Source: Roseivirga sp. BDSF3-8 | GTDB taxonomy: Bacteria; Bacteroidota; Bacteroidia; Cytophagales; Cyclobacteriaceae | Assembly: GCF_041449215.1 (NCBI RefSeq) | Contig: NZ_JBGNFV010000001.1 | Location: 1,339,001-1,403,000 of the forward strand | Length of the DNA: 64,000 nucleotides | Direction of reading: 5' to 3' | In this document: one piece after another, positions 56,762 through 64,000 of the stretch | How positions within the stretch are numbered: position 1 is the first letter of the stretch | Layout of the letters: every line of letters starts with the position of its first letter | Program-made: the position numbers and the translations under genes | The notes under the pieces: generated by a model | Told to the model about the DNA's origin: nothing | Databases searched by the model: none | The model's input: only the letters and a program-made list of their open reading frames with translations

Positions 56762-57468
56762 CCGTATGGATAAATTTCGAAGAAATTATCCAACCGGGGG
56801 CGGGGCCGACGTTAGAATTTATCGTAACTGGCTGCATGGAGATACATTCTGCAGGGACCACCGAAAAAACGTACCCGCGTTTTCTCAGCAGGGTGGTCAG
56901 ACTTTCGGAGGTACATGCAGGGTGCTTTATGAAAGCGCGTACTCTGCAAACACACCTTTACCCTCAAACCACTAAAGGCACTACTCTAAATACCCTCCTG
57001 GGAGGGTCGGCAGACGATATTCATTGAACATATAATAATGACTCCGGGGTGGGTTCAGCAGTAGCGTGGACCCACTTGAATGCCAACCCAGCTCCGGCGT
57101 AATCATCTGTTTTCCATAGGTACATTTCTGCGCCTGCCCCTCCCAGGATGTATAGCCGTCAAACTAATCACACAAATTACTTTAAAACAACTCGTCAGAG
57201 ATTAGCGAAGCCCAATCCCGTCCGGAGTAGATTGGATCTATTATTTAAGGTTAGTTTGTAACTGAACAGTCTTGCAGACCGCACTCCTCAAGGGGCTGGT
57301 AGCTGAGCAGCAACCCCCGGGTACAACCCCGCCGTAGTTATTATAATTCGAAATAAAATACACAGTTAGTGATTTAATCAATAGTGCCTCACCCCCCTCA
57401 ACTTGATGGTCATGCTTATTACAGGCAGCTTCATACCCCACAGCCTCTCGTAAATATTTCACATAAAA
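56762..57468. other. Intergenic region, no convincing gene
   Basis: About 700 bp. It holds the third CGTCAAACTAA-type motif (57137-57169). On the minus strand near 57323-57345 there is a short match to the inner part of the MITE (AACTACNGCGGGGTTGTACC). A 73-codon GTG-start frame (57241-57462) is considered spurious. Confidence 0.5.
57137..57169 (+). repeat. Dispersed CCCTCC..CGTCAAGCTAAG motif, copy 3
   Basis: GCCCCTCCCAGGATG then TATAGCCGTCAAACTAAT. Confidence 0.45.
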
Positions 57469-57488
57469 AAAGCCCCTTACGGGGCTTT
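57469..57488 (-). terminator. Terminator of the small Cys-rich gene
   Basis: Perfect AAAGCCCC/GGGGCTTT stem with TTAC loop and flanking A/T runs, 26 bp past the stop codon at 57514. Confidence 0.85.
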
Positions 57489-57513
57489 CATTACTTAAAT
57501 AGTATATCCTTAA

Positions 57514-57735
57514 TCAGGCTTGTGCGAAGTGATTGCAGCCAAACTTAGCACCTGTCATAAATGCATAATGATCCACCTTATCAGTTACAGGCTTACCATT
57601 ATTCAGTACCGGTATAATATACTCCGGGTCCCGGTGCTCCTCAGTAAGCTCATTACATTTTCCAAATTCAGCGCTGGAGCTATCCATGGTACTGGTCTGC
57701 TCCCAGTGAGAACAATGATCACAAGTTGCGTCCAT
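57514..57735 (-). CDS. Small cysteine-rich protein of unknown function
   Basis: A 73-residue soluble protein with four Cys and several His: ATCDHCSHWEQ near the start, then FGKCNEL and GAKFGCNHF at the end. The CxxC...C...C spacing suggests a single metal (Zn or Fe) site. It has a good terminator and an ATG start, so it is probably real. No family recognised; it sits alone between the repeat-rich region and the esterase gene. Confidence 0.7.
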   Translation of the reverse strand: MDATCDHCSHWEQTSTMDSSSAEFGKCNELTEEHRDPEYIIPVLNNGKPVTDKVDHYAFMTGAKFGCNHFAQA

Positions 57736-57863
57736 ATCTATAAATTCTTTTAGTAAATACTTGTTTTCCTATTAATTACTAATTAAACGATAGAACCACC
57801 ATAGATTGTTGGGCAAATCACCTCACAAAGACTAATTTATCATCAGTCTAAGTAAAGAGTGGG

Positions 57864-60773
57864 CTAATCCAGGTAAACCTTCAGCATCCGTTCACCGCCT
57901 GAACCCGATACCTGAATGAAATACACACCTTCCCGGCTATGCCCCGGTACCACATCTACCACAGACACCCCCGCATACGGCCTGCTGTAGACCTCACGGC
58001 CCATCATATCCAGCACCCTGATAGTCGCTTCCTGGTACTCACTACCCAGAGACAACTCCACACCTCCCTGAATCTTCCTCCAGGTCATTTCAGAAGATGC
58101 TTCCTCTGCTGTGGGTTCAACACGATAACCGCTTCCTGTAAGTCCGAAAAACTCCGCAGCATAATAAGAACTAAAGAAATTCACGTCTGCAGCAAAGGTA
58201 CCCGTGGTTCCCCCCTGTTTGCTCCCTGTGCCGGGATCAACAGATACATCATGACCCATACCAGCTATAGAATATGTCACTACCACACTGCTACCGCGAC
58301 TGTTGCGATAATCCCGGCGGGTAACCGAGCTATTGCCCGCAAAGGAATAGTCAGTTGCGTCCGCATATCGGTCCGTGCCGTGTACATTCGTCCACTGCTC
58401 CATTATTTCCCTCAGGTTATTATCATTTACCGTATAGTCACTTGTCCCATGGAATACCGCCACCTCGGGCCAGGGGCCGCTATAATTAGATGCGCCACGC
58501 ACAAGATCCCCCCATCCGCCCGGAGAAAGGTTATACCCTGGGTTCATGGCATAACCCGACGCATAAGCATTAGCCGCCGCATGGTATGGCACCCCTGCCA
58601 GGACAGCACCGGCACTAAACACCTCCGGATAGGTAGCCAGCATAGTAGTGGTCATACCCCCTCCTGCAGAAAAGCCCGTGGCAAATACACGCCCCGCGTT
58701 TACGCTGTAATTGCTCTTCACATAATCCACCATACTTCTGATAGAGCGGTTTTCGCCATATCCGCGGGTATAATCATAATAATTGAACCAATTAAAGCAA
58801 CGGGCACCATTATTATAGCTACTCTGCTGGGGGTAGATTACATAAAACTTAAACCTGTCGGCCAGCTCATTCCAGCCCGTGTTATTAGCATAGCTGCTAG
58901 CCGTCTGTGAGCATCCATGCATAGCCACCACTACAGGTGCGTTGGCAGGCATATTAGCAGGCACATAGAGATACATAGACAGGTTACCCGGGTTATACCC
59001 AAAGCTACTGACACTATAAAGAGGCCTCTCCGCCGCATTCGCTTCAGGCCCCGCATAGCGGGCAGAAGAAGAGGACGCCTCAAATGTCAGTTTAAAAGCA
59101 GCATCGAAAACCGTATAGCCATAGGTGTCCAGGTAAATATTTCCCCCGCTATAAGTATTCGTATAGCTATAACTAAACACACTATTGGTAACCTGAAAAG
59201 TATACTGACCCGCCTGGAGGCTTAGAGGGCTACTAAGCGCCACTGTTTGCCAGCCCGAACCCTTAGACACTCCCTGCTGGGTATATATAGGTGTGTCAGT
59301 CACCGTATTACCCGCAAATACCTTAAGCGTACTGTTTGAAATAGCTGTTCTGAACTTAACCTCTATCGTCTTTAACAGGGCCGCACGATCAAGAGTAAAT
59401 GACTGTGCAGAATTTGACGTACTCACATAAGACAGGTAGCCCTGAGCCAGTGGCTGCTCAATCGTGAAAGTCTCGCCACCTCCGCCACCACCGGATCCGG
59501 GGACTGCCGCTGAGGCCGTATTGGAATAGGCTGAGTAACCTCCGCTGCTTTGGGCCCGGACTCTGTAATAATACGTATTGCCTGCACTGACTGAAGCATC
59601 AGAGTAAGAAGTACTGCCTGCCGAAAGTGACGCTACTTCCGCAAATCCACCTGAAGACTGTAATGAGCGCTCCACAGAAAAAGAGGTTTCGTCAGAGCTG
59701 TTATCCGACCAGCTAAGCGCTATTGCGGAGGAAGCAGAAAGGTATGAGGCTGTAAGCGCAGAAGGTGCAGCCGGAGCACCAGGGTCAGGCGACCCCCCTC
59801 CTCCGGTAATCCCCCAAAACTCAGCAGCATAATACGCCGCAAAGAAATTCACATCCGTGGCATAACCGCCGGTGGAGCCTCCTTGCTTATCCCCGCTGCC
59901 GGGGTCTACAGCCACTGCATGGCCCATGCTCGTTATGTCAAAGGTAAGCACTACAGGTGAGCCACCGCTATTACGATACTCCTTACGGGTAATACGGCTA
60001 TTACCCTCGTAGCTACCCTGAGAGGTTTCAGGGTTTGTGTCAGTACCGTGCACATTCGTCCACTGCTCCATCAGCTCCGTAAGGTTAGAGTTACTCACCG
60101 TATAATCAGACGTACCATGAAACACACTCAGCGTGGGGTATGGTCCGCTATAACTGCTATACGCATTACGTACAAGGCTCCCCCACTGAGAGGGACTTCT
60201 ATTTACTCCGGGGCTCATCGCCGAAAAAGCGGAGGTCAAAGAAGTAGCCGCCTTGTAAGGAAGCCCCGCCATTACTGCACCGCCGCTAAACTCATCAGGG
60301 TAGGCAGCCATCATTACTGCAGTCATAGCCCCCCCGGCCGAAAAACCGGTAACGAATACAGAAGAGCCATCAACCCCGTACGAGGACTTCATGTAGCTCA
60401 CCATCGACCTGATAGAGGAGGCCTCCCCCTGTCCGCGATTAATATCACCATTTTCAAACCAGTTAAAACACTTACTGGAGTTATTGCCCGACTTTTGCTG
60501 GGGATAAACCACATAAAAGCCATACTTACTCGCCAGGTCGCTCCAGCCGCTTTCAGCAGCGAAGCCCGCAGCATCCTGGGTACATCCGTGCATAGCCACC
60601 ACCAGGGGAGCGCCCGCACCTGCACTAGATGGAGCATACAGATACATATCCAGATTACCCGGATTAGACCCAAAGGAAGATATTCTGCTAAGAGATTGGG
60701 CGTGAGATAAGACAGGCAGCCAAAAGAGCATCATTAAGAGCCCCAGGCCAAATAGTTGGTTAAAATGTTTCAT
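57864..60773 (-). CDS. Secreted protein with two PHB-depolymerase/feruloyl-esterase-type domains and T9SS sorting domain
   Basis: 969 residues from the ATG at 60773, which begins a signal peptide (MKHFNQLFG ... SHAQS). Order: esterase domain 1 (~25-310) with oxyanion HGCTQ, nucleophile motif GFSAGGAMT, HGTSDYTV and GHAVAVDPG; a fibronectin type III domain (~330-420); a carbohydrate-binding-like beta-sandwich (~430-560). Esterase domain 2 (~580-860) has HGCSQ, GFSAGGGMT, HGTSDYTV and GHDVSVDPG, and a T9SS sorting domain (~885-969) is last. Both Ser-Asp-His triads are intact. The family (PF10503) cleaves polyhydroxybutyrate, feruloyl or acetyl-xylan esters; the substrate is not clear. The paired domains arose by internal duplication. 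Confidence 0.88.
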   Translation of the reverse strand: MKHFNQLFGLGLLMMLFWLPVLSHAQSLSRISSFGSNPGNLDMYLYAPSSAGAGAPLVVAMHGCTQDAAGFAAESGWSDLASKYGFYVVYPQQKSGNNSSKCFNWFENGDINRGQGEASSIRSMVSYMKSSYGVDGSSVFVTGFSAGGAMTAVMMAAYPDEFSGGAVMAGLPYKAATSLTSAFSAMSPGVNRSPSQWGSLVRNAYSSYSGPYPTLSVFHGTSDYTVSNSNLTELMEQWTNVHGTDTNPETSQGSYEGNSRITRKEYRNSGGSPVVLTFDITSMGHAVAVDPGSGDKQGGSTGGYATDVNFFAAYYAAEFWGITGGGGSPDPGAPAAPSALTASYLSASSAIALSWSDNSSDETSFSVERSLQSSGGFAEVASLSAGSTSYSDASVSAGNTYYYRVRAQSSGGYSAYSNTASAAVPGSGGGGGGETFTIEQPLAQGYLSYVSTSNSAQSFTLDRAALLKTIEVKFRTAISNSTLKVFAGNTVTDTPIYTQQGVSKGSGWQTVALSSPLSLQAGQYTFQVTNSVFSYSYTNTYSGGNIYLDTYGYTVFDAAFKLTFEASSSSARYAGPEANAAERPLYSVSSFGYNPGNLSMYLYVPANMPANAPVVVAMHGCSQTASSYANNTGWNELADRFKFYVIYPQQSSYNNGARCFNWFNYYDYTRGYGENRSIRSMVDYVKSNYSVNAGRVFATGFSAGGGMTTTMLATYPEVFSAGAVLAGVPYHAAANAYASGYAMNPGYNLSPGGWGDLVRGASNYSGPWPEVAVFHGTSDYTVNDNNLREIMEQWTNVHGTDRYADATDYSFAGNSSVTRRDYRNSRGSSVVVTYSIAGMGHDVSVDPGTGSKQGGTTGTFAADVNFFSSYYAAEFFGLTGSGYRVEPTAEEASSEMTWRKIQGGVELSLGSEYQEATIRVLDMMGREVYSRPYAGVSVVDVVPGHSREGVYFIQVSGSGGERMLKVYLD

Positions 60774-61232
60774 ATACATTGGGTTATGTCGTTCGATAGC
60801 CACAGCCAGATAGCAATAGCTAGTAAAACTTACCCCAAACCAAACAATTGAACTAAATTAACTTGCGAACTAAAAATTTTATGTGGTGAAATCCCAATAC
60901 CTCAATGGGAAGAACCATGAAACACCCTCATACAAAAACAAACCACCAATAAAGCCCCTCTTGTGATATTCAGGCTATTATAAAATTTCAGGGTAACCAC
61001 CCACCACCGCCCCCTTCAAGTAGCCGAAAGATGTAAGCTGAACTGACAGCAGGTAAAATCAACATGGAGCTATCCCTTCTTCAAGGGAGGTTATTCCCTC
61101 ACGTTAAAAGAAAGTGACAGGAAATATAAAACCAGGTCAGGGTGGCGTTACCCGCAGAAAAGTGGCCTGAAAGCCGCTATTTATAAGTGCAATCGCTTGT
61201 GCCCCCCTTTCCGAATGACCGAATGCGAAAGC
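60774..61232. other. Intergenic region, no gene seen
   Basis: About 460 bp. AT-rich near the esterase start (its promoter should be here) and GC-richer towards the tandem array at 61233. No reading frame supported. Confidence 0.5.
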
Positions 61233-61285
61233 GGGCGCCTAGCTGGGGCGCCTAGCCGGGGGCGCCTAGCCGGGGGCGCCCAGCC
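61233..61285 (+). repeat. Tandem array of the GC-rich 12-14-bp unit
   Basis: Four head-to-tail units: GGGCGCCTAGCT (61233-61244), GGGGCGCCTAGCC (61245-61257), GGGGGCGCCTAGCC (61258-61271) and GGGGGCGCCCAGCC (61272-61285). Same unit as inserted in the Rhs cassettes and in the tRNA-Pro fragment. Confidence 0.9.
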
Positions 61286-61320
61286 CAGTGATCCCCACGT
61301 CCCTAACGTGGTGCGCTAAC

Positions 61321-61357
61321 CATAAAAAAAGCCCCTCAGAGATAATCTGAGAGGCTT
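61321..61357 (-). terminator. Terminator in first duplicated tRNA unit
   Basis: AGCCCCTCAGA (61330-61340) pairs with TCTGAGAGGCT (61346-61356), one mismatch, followed on the minus strand by a T-run. Confidence 0.75.
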
Positions 61358-61365
61358 CCTGGTGT

Positions 61366-61436
61366 CGGGATGACTGAATTGGAACGGGGGCGCCCAGCCC
61401 AGTGATCCCCACGTCCCTAACGTGGTGCGCTAACCA
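61366..61436 (-). pseudogene. tRNA-Pro pseudogene with 14-bp insertion in the T-arm
   Basis: Carries the 3' acceptor strand and half T-arm (CGGGATGACTGAATTGGAAC on the plus strand), then the inserted unit (61386-61399), then anticodon and part of the D-arm. The 5' acceptor strand is replaced by a terminator-like A-run. A second, even shorter copy lies at 61286-61322. Confidence 0.8.
61386..61399 (+). repeat. GC-rich 14-bp insertion unit (GGGGGCGCCCAGCC) in tRNA fragment
   Basis: Separates GGAAC from CAGTGATCCCC; the intact tRNA has GAAC directly joined to CAGCGACCCCC. Confidence 0.85.
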
Positions 61437-61470
61437 TAAAAAAAGCCCCTCAGAGATAATCTGAGAAGCT
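61434..61470 (-). terminator. Terminator downstream of tRNA-Pro
   Basis: AGCCCCTCAGA (61444-61454) with TCTGAGAAGCT (61460-61470), two mismatches, 9 bp past the tRNA 3' end, followed on the minus strand by seven T. Confidence 0.75.
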
Positions 61471-61478
61471 TCTTGGTG

Positions 61479-61553
61479 TCGGGATGACTGGATTCGAACC
61501 AGCGACCCCCACGTCCCTAACGTGGTGCGCTAACCGGACTGCGCCACATCCCG
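61479..61553 (-). tRNA. tRNA-Pro, anticodon AGG
   Basis: A complete cloverleaf on the minus strand: acceptor CGGGATG/CATCCCG, D-stem GCGC/GCGC, anticodon stem CCACG/CGTGG with loop TTAGGGA, T-arm GCTGG-TTCGAAT-CCAGT, discriminator A. The anticodon at positions 34-36 is AGG (reads CCU and, if A34 becomes inosine, more). CCA is not encoded. A34 is rare outside tRNA-Arg in bacteria. Confidence 0.92.
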
Positions 61554-61752
61554 TCCGAACTTTCGTTCTTTTATCCGCATCCAGTGCCTGGCTTGCGAAT
61601 AGGACTGCAAATGTAAAAAACTTTTTCTTACCCCAAAACAAGGCATCTCATTTTCTTTAAGCTCAAATGCAGGCCTAGTGTAATTTAACCTTAATACTTA
61701 ATGGACTAAATCGATTTTTACCTTAATTCGCAGACTACATTAACTTGAGCTG

Positions 61753-62679
61753 ATGAAAAAAACACTGCAAAATGTGACCATAGGCATCGCGTTGCTTATA
61801 GGTTTTACCATGTGTGCCCGCCCACGGATCAACCAGACAGGGGGAAAAGAAATGAGCGCAGAGGCTTCCGCAGAAACCAACACTGAGCCCAGTCTCCTGT
61901 ATAAGATATCCGGCAACGGACTGGAGCGCCCCAGCTACCTGTATGGCACCATTCATATTATCTGCCCGGCAGACTTTACCCTGGCCCCATACGTCGAGCA
62001 GGCAGTAAAAGAAACAAGCCTGACCGTCCTTGAACTGGATATGGACGACCCTGACCTGCAAACCCAAATGCAGCAGAGCATGATCAATCCCGGTTTGATG
62101 AACTTTACAGAAAACATGGATGAGGAAAGCCGCACAAAACTCGATCAGATCCTGAAAAAACAATACGGCGCCGGAGTTCAGCAGCTCGGTATTATGAAGC
62201 CATTTGTCATACAGAATATGCTATTGCTGAAATACCTCCCTTGTGCCGCACCGGAAAGCTATGAGGGCCGGTTTATAGAGCTCTCACAGCAACAGGAGCA
62301 GGAGATCATAGGACTGGAAACAGTGGCTTATCAATTCTCCGTATTCGATAGCATCCCCCAGGAAGAGCAGATCGCCTGGATAGAAGATATGATCAATGAT
62401 AGCGCCTCTACTGCAAATGAATTTAGCCGTATGGTTGAAGCCTATAAAGCCAAAGATGTGGAAAGGCTTCTGGAGATTTCTATTGAAAGCGAACAGTTCC
62501 TCAACTATGCGGACCTGCTTCTTTATCAGAGAAACCAAAACTGGATACCCAGGATCGAGCAGATCGTAAAGGAACAGTCAGCGTTCATAGCAGTCGGAGC
62601 CGGCCACCTCGGTGGGCAAAAGGGGGTAATCTCCTTATTACAGGATAAAGGCTACACCGTAGAGCCTGTAAGGGAGTAA
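61753..62679 (+). CDS. TraB/GumN-family lipoprotein
   Basis: A 308-residue protein with a lipoprotein signal (GFTMC, Cys 21) and then the TraB/GumN fold: LLYKISGNGLERPSYLYGTI with the conserved GTIHI, LELDMDDPD, a helical middle, EQEIIGLETVAYQ (G-L-E-T) and the final FIAVGAGHLGGQKGVISLL. GTxHI, GLET and GxGHL with a late Gly are the hallmark blocks (PF01963) of this family, some of whose members are metal-dependent peptidases. The only large plus-strand gene in the right part. Its transcript runs into the MITE 21 bp downstream, whose hairpin may end it. Confidence 0.88.
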   Translation: MKKTLQNVTIGIALLIGFTMCARPRINQTGGKEMSAEASAETNTEPSLLYKISGNGLERPSYLYGTIHIICPADFTLAPYVEQAVKETSLTVLELDMDDPDLQTQMQQSMINPGLMNFTENMDEESRTKLDQILKKQYGAGVQQLGIMKPFVIQNMLLLKYLPCAAPESYEGRFIELSQQQEQEIIGLETVAYQFSVFDSIPQEEQIAWIEDMINDSASTANEFSRMVEAYKAKDVERLLEISIESEQFLNYADLLLYQRNQNWIPRIEQIVKEQSAFIAVGAGHLGGQKGVISLLQDKGYTVEPVRE

Positions 62680-62700
62680 GACGGCAGTAACAAAAAAAAA

Positions 62701-62902
62701 GAGGCTGTCTCAAAAGGCAACCTCTTTTTGTTCAAAATATAATTTTGTATTCCTCGTAACTACCGCGGGGTTGTACCGGGCCGCGTTCGGTCTCGTGGTT
62801 GCCATTTCCACGAAGTTATACTTCGCTATGCAGAGTGGTTGAGGTAATTTTCAAAATATTGTTTGGTGGAAAAAGAGGCCCCGATACTTTTGAGACAGTC
62901 TC
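62701..62902. mobile_element. Non-autonomous palindromic element (MITE), copy B
   Basis: 202 bp with inverted ends GAGGCTGTCTCAAAAG (62701-62716) and CTTTTGAGACAGTCTC (62887-62902). Inner sequence closely matches copy A (AACTACCGCGGGGTTGTACC, CTTCGCTATGCAGAGTG) but has only one 15-bp unit and lacks the four-unit array. Lies between two convergent genes. Confidence 0.8.
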
Positions 62903-62912
62903 TTAATTCCTT

Positions 62913-64000
62913 TCAGGCAAGGCTCATTCGATCCCCTTTCTCCTCAAACTCTTCCAGCTTATTCATCAGCCATTCCCACAAGTGCTCATAGGGGATAATC
63001 TCTATCTCCGCGTAGGCATCACCCGGCACATCTGCCGATTTAAGCTTGTCATACAGATACTTGCTTTTCTTACGGCACGTCTTCAGATCAAAATCATACT
63101 GCACCAGGTTTATAAGTAGCTTAAAGAAAATTACCGTGCGGGTACTGAATGTTTCTTTAAAGTGCCTGCTCATATATTTTTTAAGCGATTCCACCCGGAA
63201 CATCAGTGCATCAAGGTCCTTGTTCTCCAGGTAATAGAGATATTGAAGCACCAGGATAGCCAGATTAAAGCCCTCTTTGTCTTTAGAGTACTCAGGCACC
63301 GTACTTACAAAGTCATAATAATTAAAGGAGCGGTTTACCCGGTTCGTAGGATTAATAAACTGCAGGTAAGCCGTATATAAATTCCACCTTTCCTTAGCCA
63401 GTTCGCTGATCTTATTATAGTTCGGATTCCGTTCCACCTCCTGCAACAACTCCCCGGAAAGAGTGTAGTCCCGTGAGTGCATGGCCAGCAGAAAGTAGTT
63501 TTCCATAAAGCTGAACCAGTTTGTGGAGTAACGGCTAAAGCTCTTTACATATTCCTTAGCCTGGGCCAATCCGTTTTTATAGTCCTTAATACGAAGGTAA
63601 GCGTATATCTTCGCAAACTTGTTGAACCGGTCATCGAAGCGTTTCCGGTTAATGATGGTCTTCTTATACTGCTCATCAATGTGGTTCGTGATCTCGATCA
63701 CCTTCGCATAATTACCGGTGAGTTCATGAAACCAGACATTGAGCAGGTGGTAGTGTTCAAAGATATTGTAGCTATCCGTTTTTTCCCACAACTTCCTCAG
63801 AGTCTCGATACCGTCCTCAGCAAACTGCAGGTTCTCTTTACGGCTGCTGACGCTGCGGTTCAATTCCACCTTAACTTTAAAGTACAGCTCAGCCGCCTCT
63901 TCTTCCAGCTTGATAAGCTTTTTGTAGTGCTCCAGCTTTTCCTTGTTCTTATCATACATCACCGGCCTTACCCGGCTTGCATAAATAAACCGGAGCAGCT
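62913..64000 (-). CDS. Helical hypothetical protein, open to the window edge
   Basis: At least 349 residues from the ATG/GTG near 63962. The frame stays open to position 64000 (RFIYASRVRPV precedes), so the true start may be outside. It is rich in helices with Leu, Lys, Glu and Tyr (KLEHYKKLIKLEEEAAELYF, FHELTGNYAKVIEITNHIDE, LEFEEKGDRMSLA-like end) and the spacing of Tyr/Trp helices resembles TPR-like alpha-solenoids. No catalytic motif and no leader seen. It may be a cytoplasmic scaffold; I do not recognise a family. Confidence 0.7.
   Translation of the reverse strand, partial: LLRFIYASRVRPVMYDKNKEKLEHYKKLIKLEEEAAELYFKVKVELNRSVSSRKENLQFAEDGIETLRKLWEKTDSYNIFEHYHLLNVWFHELTGNYAKVIEITNHIDEQYKKTIINRKRFDDRFNKFAKIYAYLRIKDYKNGLAQAKEYVKSFSRYSTNWFSFMENYFLLAMHSRDYTLSGELLQEVERNPNYNKISELAKERWNLYTAYLQFINPTNRVNRSFNYYDFVSTVPEYSKDKEGFNLAILVLQYLYYLENKDLDALMFRVESLKKYMSRHFKETFSTRTVIFFKLLINLVQYDFDLKTCRKKSKYLYDKLKSADVPGDAYAEIEIIPYEHLWEWLMNKLEEFEEKGDRMSLA

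Larger units (their letters stand above)
61272..61499 (-). repeat. 114-bp tandem duplication containing tRNA-Pro pieces and terminators
   Basis: Units 61272-61385 and 61386-61499 start with GGGGGCGCCCAGCC. Each contains the anticodon/D-arm part of tRNA-Pro, a terminator hairpin and the 3' part of the tRNA up to the T-loop. They differ at only a few positions. Confidence 0.9.

Noticed and set aside
56694-57027. Two overlapping plus-strand frames of 93 and 101 codons
   Set aside because: They begin inside the MITE end and run through repeat-rich intergenic DNA with no recognisable protein features.
57241-57462. 73-codon frame ending in a GG-Cys-rich stretch, resembling a small peptide precursor
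   Set aside because: It starts only at GTG, overlaps DNA similar to the MITE interior, and has no processing or export genes nearby.
57864-60773. Plus-strand frames up to 323 codons opposite the esterase
   Set aside because: Arg/His/Ile-rich shadows, duplicated in parallel with the esterase domains.
56558-61285. CRISPR array in the GC-rich short repeats
   Set aside because: The units are 12-15 bp, directly adjacent without spacers, and there are no cas genes.

Overview
The window looks like a chromosomal segment of a Bacteroidota bacterium, probably of the Cytophagales/Fulvivirga type. The evidence is two secreted enzymes with type IX secretion (T9SS) C-terminal sorting domains, a CarboxypepD_reg-type TonB-dependent receptor, a 7TM-DISM histidine kinase paired with a LytTR regulator, plant-type leucine-rich repeats and a TAnnTTTG-like promoter. 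The phylum is a firm inference and anything finer is a guess.

Left part (1-16.9 kb), nearly all on the minus strand: a secreted PhoD-type phosphatase; two paralogous lipoproteins, each with its own terminator; a GntR regulator; and a probable operon reading symporter > alpha/beta hydrolase > TonB receptor > SDR reductase > KAS III-like protein > AMP-forming acyl-CoA ligase. That operon looks like uptake and CoA activation of an unidentified carboxylic or acyl compound, and its KAS III-like protein has lost two of the three FabH catalytic residues. A LytTR regulator and a 7TM histidine kinase are divergently arranged around a shared 61-bp promoter region.

Middle-left (17-23 kb): small membrane proteins, lipoproteins and decayed toxin/immunity fragments flank a compact surface-polymer operon (polysaccharide deacetylase-like, FemAB/GNAT-like, GNAT).

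Core of the window (23-55.8 kb): a polymorphic-toxin locus. A 2095-residue leucine-rich-repeat/SpvB-like secreted protein is followed by a 1482-residue Rhs/YD-repeat protein. Its variable tip carries an HEXXGH zinc-peptidase-like motif, and its immunity gene encodes a TIMP/NTR-like Cys-x-Cys protein. Downstream lie about eight to nine silent orphan cassettes, each a 5'-truncated Rhs core plus a different tip plus an AT-rich immunity gene. Decay increases with distance from the intact gene. Tips include a colicin E3-type rRNase and two GIY-YIG/URI-like nucleases. Several cassettes share the same 13-bp GC-rich insertion, which adds a frameshift and a TAG stop exactly between Rhs core and tip. 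The same motif recurs inside duplicated tRNA-Pro fragments at 61 kb and as a short tandem array there.

Right part (56-64 kb): two copies of a non-autonomous palindromic element (MITE) with 16-bp terminal repeats, one carrying extra 15-bp tandem units; short dispersed repeats; a small Cys-rich protein; a 979-residue T9SS-exported protein with two esterase domains; tRNA-Pro with anticodon AGG; a TraB/GumN lipoprotein; and a helical hypothetical protein open to the window edge.

All calls are from reading the sequence by eye. No database search was run.
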